Positions 17,644-25,909 of a DNA stretch of 64,000 nucleotides are shown here, one piece after another (position 1 is the stretch's first letter; the number at the start of each line of letters is the position of its first letter). Source of the stretch: a bacterium (GTDB taxonomy: Bacteria; Desulfobacterota; Binatia; HRBIN30; CADEER01); the NCBI GenBank assembly GCA_030430165.1, contig JAUIGL010000014.1, positions 1 through 64,000 on the forward strand, given 5' to 3'. The translations under genes were made by a program, and so were the position numbers. The notes under the pieces are model-generated. The model did not search any database and was not told the DNA's origin. It saw only the letters and a program-made list of their open reading frames with translations.

Positions 17644-18265
17644 TCTTCCAACGGTCCCAGACGTGGAAGAGCAGCAACTTCTGGTACTCGATCAACAGCC
17701 GGCGGATACTCATGCGATGGTGCCACCAGCCGTCGGGGTCGAACCCGCCGTAGCGTGCCGGACGCGTGATCACCCGAATCTGCCCGCCGGCGAGGTGACG
17801 ATAAATCGCCCCGGCGCGGCGCGTGTGGTACTTGGAGGTCACCAGTAGCATCGAATCGGCACCGCGTTCGGCGAGGTACTGCAACACCACCCGCGCTTCG
17901 GTGAACGTCGACCCTGCCGAGCGCTCGAGCACGGTGATGTGCTCCGCCGCCACCCCGAGCTGGCGCGCCACCGAGACGTTGTTCTCGTAGATCCGCGGCA
18001 CCGACGCGCCGCGCTCGCGCAAAATGCGGAAGCCGGCGTTCTCCGGCTCGCGGCAGAGAATGATCTCGCGTGAATAGCCCGCCTGGTAGAGGTCGACCGC
18101 TTCCAGGATCCGATCGGGAAACGAGCCGGACAGAACGACGATCGAGTCCGCCGCCTCGGGAGGTTGGTCGGCCACGAGAAACCGCCCGAGAGCCGAGAGA
18201 ATGCGGTCCGCCCCCAGCCACAAAGCAACAACCAAGAACGCAAGCGCAGCAACTCGGCGAAACAT
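17612..18265 (-). CDS. YdcF/SanA-like (DUF218) membrane-anchored protein
   Basis: This 217-residue protein has one N-terminal helix (AALAFLVVALWLGADRI) and a DUF218 domain. SIVVLSGSFPDRILEAVDLY is the family start, and later ESIVL-type strands include SMLLVTSKYHTRRAGAIY. Relatives include SanA and ElyC, envelope-maintenance proteins acting on the periplasmic side. The enzymatic role is unproven. The 3' end is convergent with and overlaps the DUF4911 gene. Confidence 0.85.
   Translation of the reverse strand: MFRRVAALAFLVVALWLGADRILSALGRFLVADQPPEAADSIVVLSGSFPDRILEAVDLYQAGYSREIILCREPENAGFRILRERGASVPRIYENNVSVARQLGVAAEHITVLERSAGSTFTEARVVLQYLAERGADSMLLVTSKYHTRRAGAIYRHLAGGQIRVITRPARYGGFDPDGWWHHRMSIRRLLIEYQKLLLFHVWDRWKIKPELAPAPA
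17622..17639. terminator. Perfect inverted repeat GCCGGAGC-CA-GCTCCGGC inside overlapping gene ends
   Basis: The 8-bp arms lie within the 32-bp region shared by the last codons of two convergent genes. Each strand therefore encodes Pro/Ala/Glu-rich C-termini and can fold a hairpin. A weak T-rich stretch (TTGATCTT) follows on the plus strand. It may be a bidirectional terminator embedded in coding sequence. Confidence 0.5.
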
Positions 18266-18318
18266 CGTCCCCCCTTGCTACAGAATATCCCCATCCAGCG
18301 CACGCCCAGAAGAACGCC

Positions 18319-18463
18319 CCCCAACCAGAAGCCCCTCAAACACGCCTCTCCAACGGGAGAGGCCGGCCGACCTGTCCTCCGTAGCTCGACACCGAGCGAA
18401 GGGGGAGGGCCGGGAGAGGGTTCATGAGATAACCTCGCGTAGCGAGGCTCCGCTCAACGAAAC
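18319..18463. repeat. Dispersed 145-bp repeat, copy 1 (two internal hairpins)
   Basis: This block matches 40043-40184 over its whole length with few differences. It contains GCCTCTCC-AACG-GGAGAGGC, a perfect 8-bp stem, and CCTCGC-GTA-GCGAGG, a perfect 6-bp stem. Both copies lie in spacers between tandem minus-strand genes. It looks like the palindromic CTCTCCC/GGGAGAGG intergenic elements known from many proteobacteria. No gene was found in this spacer (18266-18523). Confidence 0.88.
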
Positions 18464-18523
18464 GAGGCACCAGGCTCGGCCACAACCACTCCCCCAAAAG
18501 TCTCGGAGCCCGTCGCCAGGTCC

Positions 18524-18961
18524 TCACTCAACCGACTCGGAAAAGTCGAAGGTCGTCGCCAGCTCCGCGCCGCCGGCGACAGTGACCCTGACTTCGACAT
18601 CCCGCGCCGGTTGGTCTGGACCGGAGAAGCGGTGCCCCACCCAGGGGAGCACCACGGGATCTGCGCCGTCGAACGAGACCGCAAGGCGCTCCGCTCTCAG
18701 CGGAGCGCGCAGGGCGTCGCTCACGAACACGTCGATGCGACCGCCGCGCCGGCGAACCTCGACGTGGTGGTCGCCGACCATTCCGAGCTGGCCGCCGTGC
18801 CGCGCCTCGTGATTGGCGTGCGCCTCGCCCCGGTTCAGCAGCGGCGAGTAGCGCAGAAAGGGCGTGGCGAAGAGCAACCCGCCCAAGGCCACCGCCCCGG
18901 CCCACGCGAGCGGCGTGGGGGCGGGCCCGCGGCCTACGTCGTGTCGTTCTTGCGTTGCCAC
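18524..18961 (-). CDS. Hypothetical single-helix membrane protein
   Basis: I start this at GTG 18959-18961, which overlaps the stop of the upstream gene by 28 bp. The product has 145 residues, with one helix near residues 18-35 (LAWAGAVALGGLLFATPFL) followed by an immunoglobulin-like, strand-rich region (HHVEVRRRGGRIDVFVSDALR, then VEVRVTVAGGAELATTFDF). The pattern suggests a small extracytoplasmic beta-sandwich. I do not recognise a family. A longer ATG start at 19021 is possible but would overlap most of a better-supported frame. Confidence 0.6.
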   Translation of the reverse strand: MATQERHDVGRGPAPTPLAWAGAVALGGLLFATPFLRYSPLLNRGEAHANHEARHGGQLGMVGDHHVEVRRRGGRIDVFVSDALRAPLRAERLAVSFDGADPVVLPWVGHRFSGPDQPARDVEVRVTVAGGAELATTFDFSESVE

Positions 18962-19350
18962 GAGCCCACTACCACGATGACCACAGCCGGGAGGTACACC
19001 CCCGGAATGTCGATCAGCCAATGCTCCGGGCCGACCAGACCGCGCACGGTATCGATGATGTGCACGACTCCGTGCAGGACGAGAAAACCGCCCGCTCCGG
19101 CGATCGCCGGCATACGCCAGCGAGGCCGGAACGCGGCGTAGACCAGGGCCGCCCCGAGCACCACGAACACGGCTCCGATGTCGCGCACGAAGTGCTCGTT
19201 GAGCGGCCCGAAGTCGGGCACGCCGGCCGGCAACGTTACGTACCAGTGGGGCGGATCGGCCAACATCCAGGCACCGTTGAGGAGATTGCCGAGGCCGAAA
19301 AGGCCGAGAACGACCCCGATCGGATCGAGCGCTTTCGATTCAGACTCCAT
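18934..19350 (-). CDS. Four-helix integral membrane protein of unknown function
   Basis: The ATG at 19348-19350 (an alternative lies at 19362) gives 138 residues with four hydrophobic segments: VVLGLFGLGNLLNGAWML, FVVLGAALVYAAF, IAGAGGFLVLHGVVHII and LPAVVIVVVGSW. Conserved-looking polar residues sit in the helices (HGVVHIID). No family was recognised; the layout resembles DoxX/DUF-type small membrane proteins. It is followed by the overlapping single-helix protein, suggesting a two-gene unit. The upstream gap of about 170 bp to the next gene shows no feature beyond a likely promoter. Confidence 0.7.
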   Translation of the reverse strand: MESESKALDPIGVVLGLFGLGNLLNGAWMLADPPHWYVTLPAGVPDFGPLNEHFVRDIGAVFVVLGAALVYAAFRPRWRMPAIAGAGGFLVLHGVVHIIDTVRGLVGPEHWLIDIPGVYLPAVVIVVVGSWQRKNDTT

Positions 19351-19518
19351 GGACACCCCCATTCTCTGAATTCTATGGCGATCGCCGTCCTCTCAACCTC
19401 ACGTCTCGACGCTCGCCGAGGCGACGACGAGGAATATCGAGAATATTTTGAGGAGGAGCAACGTCGGCAGGGGCGTCAAGGGCCGGTGAGTCTTGTAACG
19501 AATTTCTGGTTCAGGACA

Positions 19519-19887
19519 CTAGACTGCATTCCAGGTGATGGCGAGGCGCGGATCCGGACGGTAGCTGCAGTAGCCTCCGGTGTGGATGGTCTCGCGCAGG
19601 TGGTCGGCCAGAACTGGATGGTGGTTCGCCAATCGGCGGAGCACTGCCGAAACGGAACGGGACACATTCACCCGCGCGCGCTCCTGCTCGCGCAACTCCG
19701 AGCCTCGGTCCCGGCGCGGGGCGATCGCCTGACGGATCTCGAGTGCCGAGACTTCCTCGTGTGGCCGCTCCAACAGATAGGCCAGATAGCGCACGCCGTT
19801 GGTATCGCGCAGTCGGCACGTGCGCCCATCGAAGACGATTGTCCAGTACTCTCCTTCGAGCCGGACGACCTGGTGGGTAGCCCGCAT
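19519..19887 (-). CDS. Stand-alone winged-helix-like domain, paralogue of the C-terminus of the 34507-36321 regulator
   Basis: This 122-residue protein reads EGEYWTIVFDGRTCRLRDTN, then RARVNVSRSVSAVLRRLANH and TIHTGGYCSY. The C-terminal domain of the AAA regulator at 34507-36321 reads EGEFWTVTFGGRTCRMRDSK, RARVNVTRSISRAIQKLHKA and AIRTGTFCTY in the same order. Such domains follow AAA/STAND modules in many bacteria and look like winged helices. Here it is free-standing and lacks the roughly 60-residue helical insert of its paralogue. The gene lies just downstream of the FixJ-like gene on the same strand, so it may act with it. Confidence 0.8.
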   Translation of the reverse strand: MRATHQVVRLEGEYWTIVFDGRTCRLRDTNGVRYLAYLLERPHEEVSALEIRQAIAPRRDRGSELREQERARVNVSRSVSAVLRRLANHHPVLADHLRETIHTGGYCSYRPDPRLAITWNAV

Positions 19888-19955
19888 CTCTCACCGGGAT
19901 CGAAACGCGAGCGTGGACACGATATCCGCAGACTCAACTGGCAGCGGCGAAAGAA

Positions 19956-20690
19956 CTATTCCCGTTCTTCGAGCTGGCGGCGAAACTCTTCGATCGGCCA
20001 CCTTCCGACCCCCTGGTCGAACCCGGCTTGGCAGAAGAGCCACACCAGTCCGGCCACGGATTCACAGCGGGCCTGCCGCATCACGCGCGCGCGATGCACC
20101 TCGACGGTTCGCTCACTGAGGTTCAGTGTCCCGGCGATGACCTTGTTGGCCTCCCCGGCGACGACGCGTTGCGCCACCTGGAGCTGTCGCCTACTCAGGC
20201 GACGCAAGCGGTCGCGCGCTTCCCGGCGGCGCCGGCGCCTGCCCCGCGCCCGGTCGCCCACTTCGAGCGCACGGCCGACTTGGTCCATCAACACCATCCC
20301 CAAGGGCAAGTTCCCTCGATTCGGCCTGCCTCCCCGGAGCGGTTGAACCAGCACCGGTCGGGTCGCATGCCCGCCGCTCAAGAGAACCGGCATCTCGATG
20401 GCACGAGCCCCGAGCTCTTCGATCACCGCTACCCAATCGACACCTGGCAACTGCGTGTTGAGCACTACACAACCTCGATCCCCGACACCAACCGCGGCCA
20501 AGAAGTCGCTGCCTCGACCAAACGACCGGACCGTAAACCCAGCCCACTCGAGAACCTGCCCAACCAAAGGTCCGTCGTCGCGACCAGATTCGACCACGAA
20601 CACCGTTCCAACCTGAGGCTCCTTTTCCGTCCGAGGTTGAAGACCTCCCGAAATCGCGCGGAGCCGCGGCGCTGTATCGATCGCATGCAT
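19956..20690 (-). CDS. FixJ/NarL-type regulator with degenerate receiver domain
   Basis: The ATG at 20688-20690 gives 244 residues. The C-terminal LuxR-type HTH is intact: LSRRQLQVAQRVVAGEANKV, then LNLSERTVEVHRARVMRQAR. The N-terminal half aligns with a receiver (VFVVESGRDDG, then GCVVLNTQLPGVDW), but the phospho-acceptor Asp is Asn78 and the acidic pocket and conserved Lys are missing. Phosphorylation-independent control is therefore likely. A GAAC-N4-GTTC site sits about 45 bp upstream of the start. AAGAAC/GTTCTT arms at 19951-19969 span the stop codon and may form a weak terminator. A longer upstream frame without similarity was rejected. Confidence 0.88.
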   Translation of the reverse strand: MHAIDTAPRLRAISGGLQPRTEKEPQVGTVFVVESGRDDGPLVGQVLEWAGFTVRSFGRGSDFLAAVGVGDRGCVVLNTQLPGVDWVAVIEELGARAIEMPVLLSGGHATRPVLVQPLRGGRPNRGNLPLGMVLMDQVGRALEVGDRARGRRRRRREARDRLRRLSRRQLQVAQRVVAGEANKVIAGTLNLSERTVEVHRARVMRQARCESVAGLVWLFCQAGFDQGVGRWPIEEFRRQLEERE

Positions 20691-20730
20691 GGCTGTGCCC
20701 ACTCCTCTAGCCAGCCCTGCGTTACTTTCG

Positions 20731-20748
20731 ATGGAACAATCGTTCAGC
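20731..20748. promoter_or_regulatory. Candidate operator, GGAACAATCGTTC
   Basis: The sequence ATGGAACAATCGTTCAGC holds GAAC-N4-GTTC arms with one mismatch in the core. It shares ATGGAACAAT with the perfect palindrome at 28893-28916. It lies 41 bp upstream of the FixJ-like gene, within a 182-bp gene-free spacer, and is a candidate site for autoregulation or for one of the AAA regulators. Confidence 0.5.
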
Positions 20749-20872
20749 CTCGAGAAAGCCGGTCTCCTCGCGCGAAAAACCCCCAAAGACAGGGGTTCTC
20801 CACCCCGGCGGACTCGCCTGGCCTTGCCAACCGACATCCCCTCTTGGGCAGTCGTCGCGCGGCGCCGCGCGC

Positions 20873-22417
20873 TCAGGCAGCGTTGCGATCGTCGGAGGTG
20901 TGGCCGTCCATCGCTTTGATCGCGCGATCGAGATCGCCGGCGAGGTCGTCGACGTAGCTTCGGAAGTGCTGGTGCGTCAGCGCCAGGGTCACCGCCGTTC
21001 GCAGCTCCGACGGGCGGCTCAGGGCCGCCCTGACGAGAAGCTTCAGGGCCATGCGCGATCCGGGTCGGCGCACCGTCGTCAGCCGCGACCACACGAACCT
21101 CGCGAAAGTCTGGAGCTCACGCCACGCGGGAGCCCCGCATCGTACCGACACCGGCCCTCGCGCGGCGATGAAGCTCGAGGCCCGTTCGAGATAGCTCTCC
21201 TCATCGTATAGCTGCCCGAGTAAAGCCTTGTATCCGGCGAAGAGCTGGCGACGGGAGAGCTGACGCGGAACGATATTGGTGAAGGTGAACTGATCGCCAC
21301 TGCACTGGTCGTCGATCCGGCCGGCCCGCTCGAGTCGCTCGTAGAGGGGCGTTCGCGGCAAAGCGTTGAGCATCCCGGTCATCGACACCGGAATCCGCGC
21401 TTGCTCGATGAACCGCAGATGGTCGGTGAAGATTTCGGCGTCGTCGTGGTCGAAGCCGACGATCATCCCAGCCATCACCTCGATGCCGGCGGCCTGAATG
21501 CGGTGCACGGCCGCGACCGGATCCTCGCGCAAGTTCTGCACCTTCCCCGTCTCGCGCAAGCTGGCGGCGCGCGGCGACTCGATGCCGATGAAAACGCTCC
21601 GGAAGTTCGCGGCGCGAAGAAGCTCGAGCAGCTCGCGGTCCTGGGCGACGTTGAGGCTAACCTCGGTCATCATCTCGACCGGCGTGCCGTTGTCGCGCTG
21701 CCAGGCGGTGAGTGCCGCCAGCAGTTCTTTGGCGCGGGGCTTGTTGGCGATGAAGTTGTCGTCGACGACGAAGATGGTTCTCGCGCCGAGCCGGTGGACG
21801 GCGCGCACCTCGGCCATGACCTGGTCGACGGACTTGGTTCGCGGCCGGCGTCCGTACATGACGATGATGTCGCAGAACTCGCAGGTGAAAGGACAACCGC
21901 GGCCGAACTGGATCGCCATGGTCTGATAGGCGTCGACCCGCAGCAAGTCGAAGCGCGGCAGCGGTACCGTCTGCATGTCCGTCTTCTCGTTCTGCCGATA
22001 CTCGCGCTGCCATTCTCCGGCGGCGAAGTCGCGGAGAAAGCGCGGCCAACTGGTCTCCGCCTCGTCGACGAACACGACGTCCAGCCGATCGCGCAGCTCG
22101 TCGGCACACAGCGAAGCAAACGGCCCGCCAGCGACGACGAATTTACCGCGGCGCCGCAGCTCGGCGGCGATCTCGAAGATGCGGCGGCGGTGCACGATGT
22201 AGCCGGTGATGCCGACGATGTCGGCATCCGTATCGAAATCGATCTCCTCGACGTTTTCGTCGCACAGCACCACCTCGTGCTCCGGCGGCGTCAGCGCCGC
22301 CACCGTCGGCAGGGCGAGGTTGGGGTAGATACAGCGCCTTCCCAACACCGGCAGGATGCGATCGAAGGTCCAAAAGGACTCCGGGTTCGCCGGCGCGATG
22401 AGAAGAATCTTCATCAC
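20873..22417 (-). CDS. B12-binding radical SAM protein (DUF4070 / HpnP-like family)
   Basis: This 514-residue protein has an N-terminal cobalamin-binding-like domain (KILLIAPANPESFWTFDRIL). The radical-SAM core follows with RGCPFTCEFCDIIVMYGRRP, the CxxxCxxC cluster motif. The tail is DUF4070-like. The order and the sequence around FCDI match the family containing hopanoid C-2 methylase HpnP, but many relatives methylate other substrates. No hopanoid genes are in the window. A second, different B12/radical-SAM enzyme lies 1.7 kb away with lnt between them. Confidence 0.9.
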   Translation of the reverse strand: MMKILLIAPANPESFWTFDRILPVLGRRCIYPNLALPTVAALTPPEHEVVLCDENVEEIDFDTDADIVGITGYIVHRRRIFEIAAELRRRGKFVVAGGPFASLCADELRDRLDVVFVDEAETSWPRFLRDFAAGEWQREYRQNEKTDMQTVPLPRFDLLRVDAYQTMAIQFGRGCPFTCEFCDIIVMYGRRPRTKSVDQVMAEVRAVHRLGARTIFVVDDNFIANKPRAKELLAALTAWQRDNGTPVEMMTEVSLNVAQDRELLELLRAANFRSVFIGIESPRAASLRETGKVQNLREDPVAAVHRIQAAGIEVMAGMIVGFDHDDAEIFTDHLRFIEQARIPVSMTGMLNALPRTPLYERLERAGRIDDQCSGDQFTFTNIVPRQLSRRQLFAGYKALLGQLYDEESYLERASSFIAARGPVSVRCGAPAWRELQTFARFVWSRLTTVRRPGSRMALKLLVRAALSRPSELRTAVTLALTHQHFRSYVDDLAGDLDRAIKAMDGHTSDDRNAA

Positions 22418-22518
22418 AGGCCCGTGCCACGACTGCTCGGGGCTGTCAAAGGAAGAGACGACAGCCCCTACTCTCCGCTTGACCCTGTCGCCCGCATCGA
22501 GAACAGAACTCCACCACC

Positions 22519-24054
22519 ATGCGCGCGATCGCTCTCATCCTCGTCTCGGCCGGGCTACACGCACTGGCCTTCGCCCCCTACGGTGTCACGCCATTGGGCT
22601 TGGTCGCGATCGTTCCCTTGCTCGTCGTCATACGCGGCCTGCCGCTCGGAAGGGCGGCGCTCGCCGGGCATCTATGGGGAAGCGCGGCGATCTGGGGGGT
22701 CGGGTATTGGGTCGCCGAGGCGCTGACGTTTTACTACCAGCAGCCGTGGTGGTTCGGCGTACTGTTCTGCCTCGTCGGCTGCCAGATCCTGTGGGGAGCC
22801 TACTACGCCATTTTCGCCCTGTGCGCGCGCTGGGCCCTGCCACGGCTGGCAGTCGGCTGGCGGCCGCTCGCCACCGCAGCCTTGTGGGTCGCCTGTGAGC
22901 TGGCGCGCGCCCAGTTGCTGACCGGTGAACCGTGGATGTTGCTCGGCTACGCACTGGTTCCCAGCCAGCCCCTCATCCAGGCGGCCGACATCGGCGGCGT
23001 CTACCTGCTGTCGTTCGTCGCAATCCTCGTCAACGCCGCAATCGCCGAGGTCTTTCTCGCGCCGACAACGACTCGCGCTTCGCTGGCTCCACGCCTGCTC
23101 GCGCCACCCGCAGTGCTGCTGATCGCAATGTTCGGATACGGCCACCTCAGGCTCGGACACGCATTCGCAACAAAAGACGCCTCGATGCGCGTCACCATCG
23201 TCCAAGGCAACAACGATCTTGGCTCGCAATGGCGCCCGGAGCTCTACGGTGCCGGCCTCGACCTGTATATTGGCCTGTCGAAGCGCGCGGCCGAGACGGT
23301 ACCAACCGAGCTTCTCGTCTGGCCGGAAAGCGCAGTCACGTTCTTCCTTGGCCACGAGCCCGGCTACCGAGCCCAGATCGCTCGAGAGCTCGGAGATCTC
23401 GGCGCCGACCTGATCGTCGGCGCGCCGCACCACGAAGGCAGCGGGCAGTACTTCAACTCGGCGTTCTACCTGACTCCAAATGGAGCCATTCGCGGCCGCT
23501 ACGACAAGGGGCACCTGCTGCCGTTCGGCGAGTACTTCCCACTGCGCTTCCTCACCTTCCTGCGCCGGCACTTCGAGCGGGTACGAACCTTCACTTCGGG
23601 CGACGACCAGGTCCTGCTGCCGACTCGCGCCGGACCAGCAGCGGCGGTGATCTGCTTCGAAGCAATCTTTCCGGAGATCGTGCGCGCCAAGATGAACCTC
23701 GGGGCGAGGTTTCTCGTCAACCTGTCCAACGACGTCTGGCTCGGTCGCGGTGCCGGCCAGGCGCAACACCTGGCGATGGTAGTGCTCCGCGCGGTCGAGA
23801 ACCGCACCTGGGTGGTGCGAGCGACGACGACCGGCCACTCGGCTTTCATCGACCCGTGGGGCCGGATCCGTTCGCGAACCGCCCTCGACGAGGAGGTGAC
23901 GCTCACCGAGTCGATCGCTCCAATGCAGTCGGGCACAGTCTACAAGAGCTTGGGAGACTGGTTCGCCTACCTCTGCGTCGGCGGCGCCCTGATGGCCCTG
24001 GGCTACTCGATGACACGGAGAGATTCGCTCTCGGGTGAGCCGAGAAAAGTCTGA
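22519..24054 (+). CDS. lnt: Apolipoprotein N-acyltransferase
   Basis: This 511-residue integral inner-membrane enzyme has about eight N-terminal and one C-terminal helices around a nitrilase-type domain. The catalytic triad is visible: Glu in LLVWPESAVTF, Lys in RYDKGHLLPFGEYFPL and Cys in AAVICFEAIFPE. It adds the third acyl chain to the N-terminal Cys of lipoproteins such as the predicted BamD, alkylsulfatase and GH97 lipoproteins of this window. It lies divergently from one radical-SAM gene and about 40-80 bp before another, so the latter may be co-transcribed. Confidence 0.95.
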   Translation: MRAIALILVSAGLHALAFAPYGVTPLGLVAIVPLLVVIRGLPLGRAALAGHLWGSAAIWGVGYWVAEALTFYYQQPWWFGVLFCLVGCQILWGAYYAIFALCARWALPRLAVGWRPLATAALWVACELARAQLLTGEPWMLLGYALVPSQPLIQAADIGGVYLLSFVAILVNAAIAEVFLAPTTTRASLAPRLLAPPAVLLIAMFGYGHLRLGHAFATKDASMRVTIVQGNNDLGSQWRPELYGAGLDLYIGLSKRAAETVPTELLVWPESAVTFFLGHEPGYRAQIARELGDLGADLIVGAPHHEGSGQYFNSAFYLTPNGAIRGRYDKGHLLPFGEYFPLRFLTFLRRHFERVRTFTSGDDQVLLPTRAGPAAAVICFEAIFPEIVRAKMNLGARFLVNLSNDVWLGRGAGQAQHLAMVVLRAVENRTWVVRATTTGHSAFIDPWGRIRSRTALDEEVTLTESIAPMQSGTVYKSLGDWFAYLCVGGALMALGYSMTRRDSLSGEPRKV

Positions 24055-24135
24055 GACCAGTCTCGGCGCCTCCGCGTCTCTGCGCGAGGACCATTGGTCC
24101 TTGCCCCTGCGGCCCGGTTCCACTACGACGCTGCT

Positions 24136-25878
24136 ATGTTCGCACGGGTCGCCGAGTACGCTGGCGGTTTCGCCGCGCCTTCGCGCGACTCCCGGCGGCC
24201 CGACGAGGGACTCCCCTCCGCTCGTCGCCAACGGCGCCTGCTGCGCGTCTATTTCATCAAACCGTCGCGCTACGATGACGACGGGTTGGTGCTCGCCTAC
24301 CGCTGGGGCGTGATCCCGAACAACACCCTGATCGCGCTCGCCGGGCTCAACGCAGCGTACGCCGAATCGCACCCGGAGCTCGACCTGCAAACGGTTCTCT
24401 GGGACGAGCTCGTCGACGGCGTGATCGCGGCGGAGACCGTCGATTCGATCGTCGAGCGCGCTGTCCGCGATCGCGCCGGCCTCGTGATCGGCCTGGCCGG
24501 GGTGCAAACGAACCAGTATCCACGCGCACGCGACCTGGCGCTGCAGTTTCGGTCGCGCGCAGCGACGGTTCTAATCGGCGGCTTTCACATCAGCAGCCAC
24601 GAAGCCAGCCGCGCGTTCCTCGAATCACACGGCGTCACGACCGTCGTAGGCGAGGCCGATCTCAGCTGGCCGGCGATGCTCGACGACTTGCAACGCGGGG
24701 AGCTGCGTCGCACCTACCGGGTCGAAGACGGACTGCGCGCCAAGACCGGACTGGGCACGGTCGTCGTCCCCCTCATCGACTCCGCCCCACTGCCAGCGAT
24801 CGACGATCGCTACGTCGGACGCTTTTTCAACCCGACCTTCTCCACCATCGACACCTCGCGCGGCTGTCCCTTCACCTGTTCCTACTGCTCGGTAAAGAAC
24901 GTCATGGGGCGCACGATGCGGTCGCGCGAACCTGCCGCGGTCGTCGACTGGGTGCGCGACGCCTACGATCGCCACGGCATCCGCAACCTGTTGGTGGTGG
25001 ACGACGACTTCTACCGCACCCCGCAGTGGGAGCCGATCCTGAACGGAATGGCGGAGCTGCGTCGCTCGCGCCCGGATCTCAGCTTCGTCATGCAGGCCGA
25101 CGTCGAAGCTGCTACGCACCAGCGCCCGTCGAGCAGCGGCGAGAGCCCATCGCGCAGCCAGCGCTTCGTCGACCTGGCGGCAGCCGCTGGTTGCTTCGAG
25201 GTCTTCATCGGCTTCGAGTCGTTCGACCCGGCTAATCTCGAGCAGGTGCGGAAGTTCCACAACGAAGAACGCGGCGACCGGCGCCGCGGCAACGACACGA
25301 TTGCAGTGCGCGAGCGCGTGACCGAACGCTATCGCCGGGTCGTCGACAATTGGCACGGCGCGGGCGTCGGGGTGCACAGCGGCTACATCATCGGGCTGCC
25401 CCACGACGACGTCGGCTGCGGCGAGCGGGCGGCGCGGGCGCTCGCCGACATCGGGATCGATCTCGCCTCGTTCTTCGTCTACACGCCGTTTCCCGGCACC
25501 GAAGACTACGATGCGGCAGTGACCGGAGCGGCCCTGGTCGAGAACGACTTCAACGCGTACGATTCGACGCATTCGGTGTGGAAGCACCCGCGACTCAGCG
25601 CCGAGCAGGTCCTGCGCGAGTACCATGCCGCTTACCGCTCCTTCTTCACCTGGAGGCGCATGGCCTGGTCGGCCGCGACTCTGCACCGAATGCCGGGACT
25701 GAGCATGGTGTCGCGCGCCGGAATGATGGTGCAACAGTTCTACTTTGCGTACGCAACGCGGCGCGGAGAGCACCCGATGATCGGCGGAATCTGGGCGCTA
25801 CGCGACCGACAGGTGCGGCGGGAAGCGGTAACCGACGAGGAGGCGGCGGCGCGGTACCTCACAAGGGCGAAGGTGTAG
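24136..25878 (+). CDS. B12-binding-type radical SAM protein
   Basis: I choose the ATG at 24136; a TTG at 24094 would add 14 residues. The product has 580 residues. It has an N-terminal B12-binding-like Rossmann domain (AATVLIGGFHISSHEASRAF, then VVGEADLSWP). The radical-SAM core starts with IDTSRGCPFTCSYCSVKNVM and has a TIM-barrel. The C-terminus has FFVYTPFPGTEDYD and ends in helices, HpnR-like in architecture. Such enzymes perform methylations or rearrangements, often on lipids. The substrate is unknown. It follows lnt on the same strand, hinting at an envelope lipid function, though this is only context. Confidence 0.88.
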   Translation: MFARVAEYAGGFAAPSRDSRRPDEGLPSARRQRRLLRVYFIKPSRYDDDGLVLAYRWGVIPNNTLIALAGLNAAYAESHPELDLQTVLWDELVDGVIAAETVDSIVERAVRDRAGLVIGLAGVQTNQYPRARDLALQFRSRAATVLIGGFHISSHEASRAFLESHGVTTVVGEADLSWPAMLDDLQRGELRRTYRVEDGLRAKTGLGTVVVPLIDSAPLPAIDDRYVGRFFNPTFSTIDTSRGCPFTCSYCSVKNVMGRTMRSREPAAVVDWVRDAYDRHGIRNLLVVDDDFYRTPQWEPILNGMAELRRSRPDLSFVMQADVEAATHQRPSSSGESPSRSQRFVDLAAAAGCFEVFIGFESFDPANLEQVRKFHNEERGDRRRGNDTIAVRERVTERYRRVVDNWHGAGVGVHSGYIIGLPHDDVGCGERAARALADIGIDLASFFVYTPFPGTEDYDAAVTGAALVENDFNAYDSTHSVWKHPRLSAEQVLREYHAAYRSFFTWRRMAWSAATLHRMPGLSMVSRAGMMVQQFYFAYATRRGEHPMIGGIWALRDRQVRREAVTDEEAAARYLTRAKV

Positions 25879-25909
25879 TGGGTCGTCTCTGGGCGCGAGA
25901 AGAGGCCGC

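Noticed and set aside
22672-24507. 611-codon open frame on the minus strand
   Set aside because: It is antisense to lnt, which has the complete catalytic triad.
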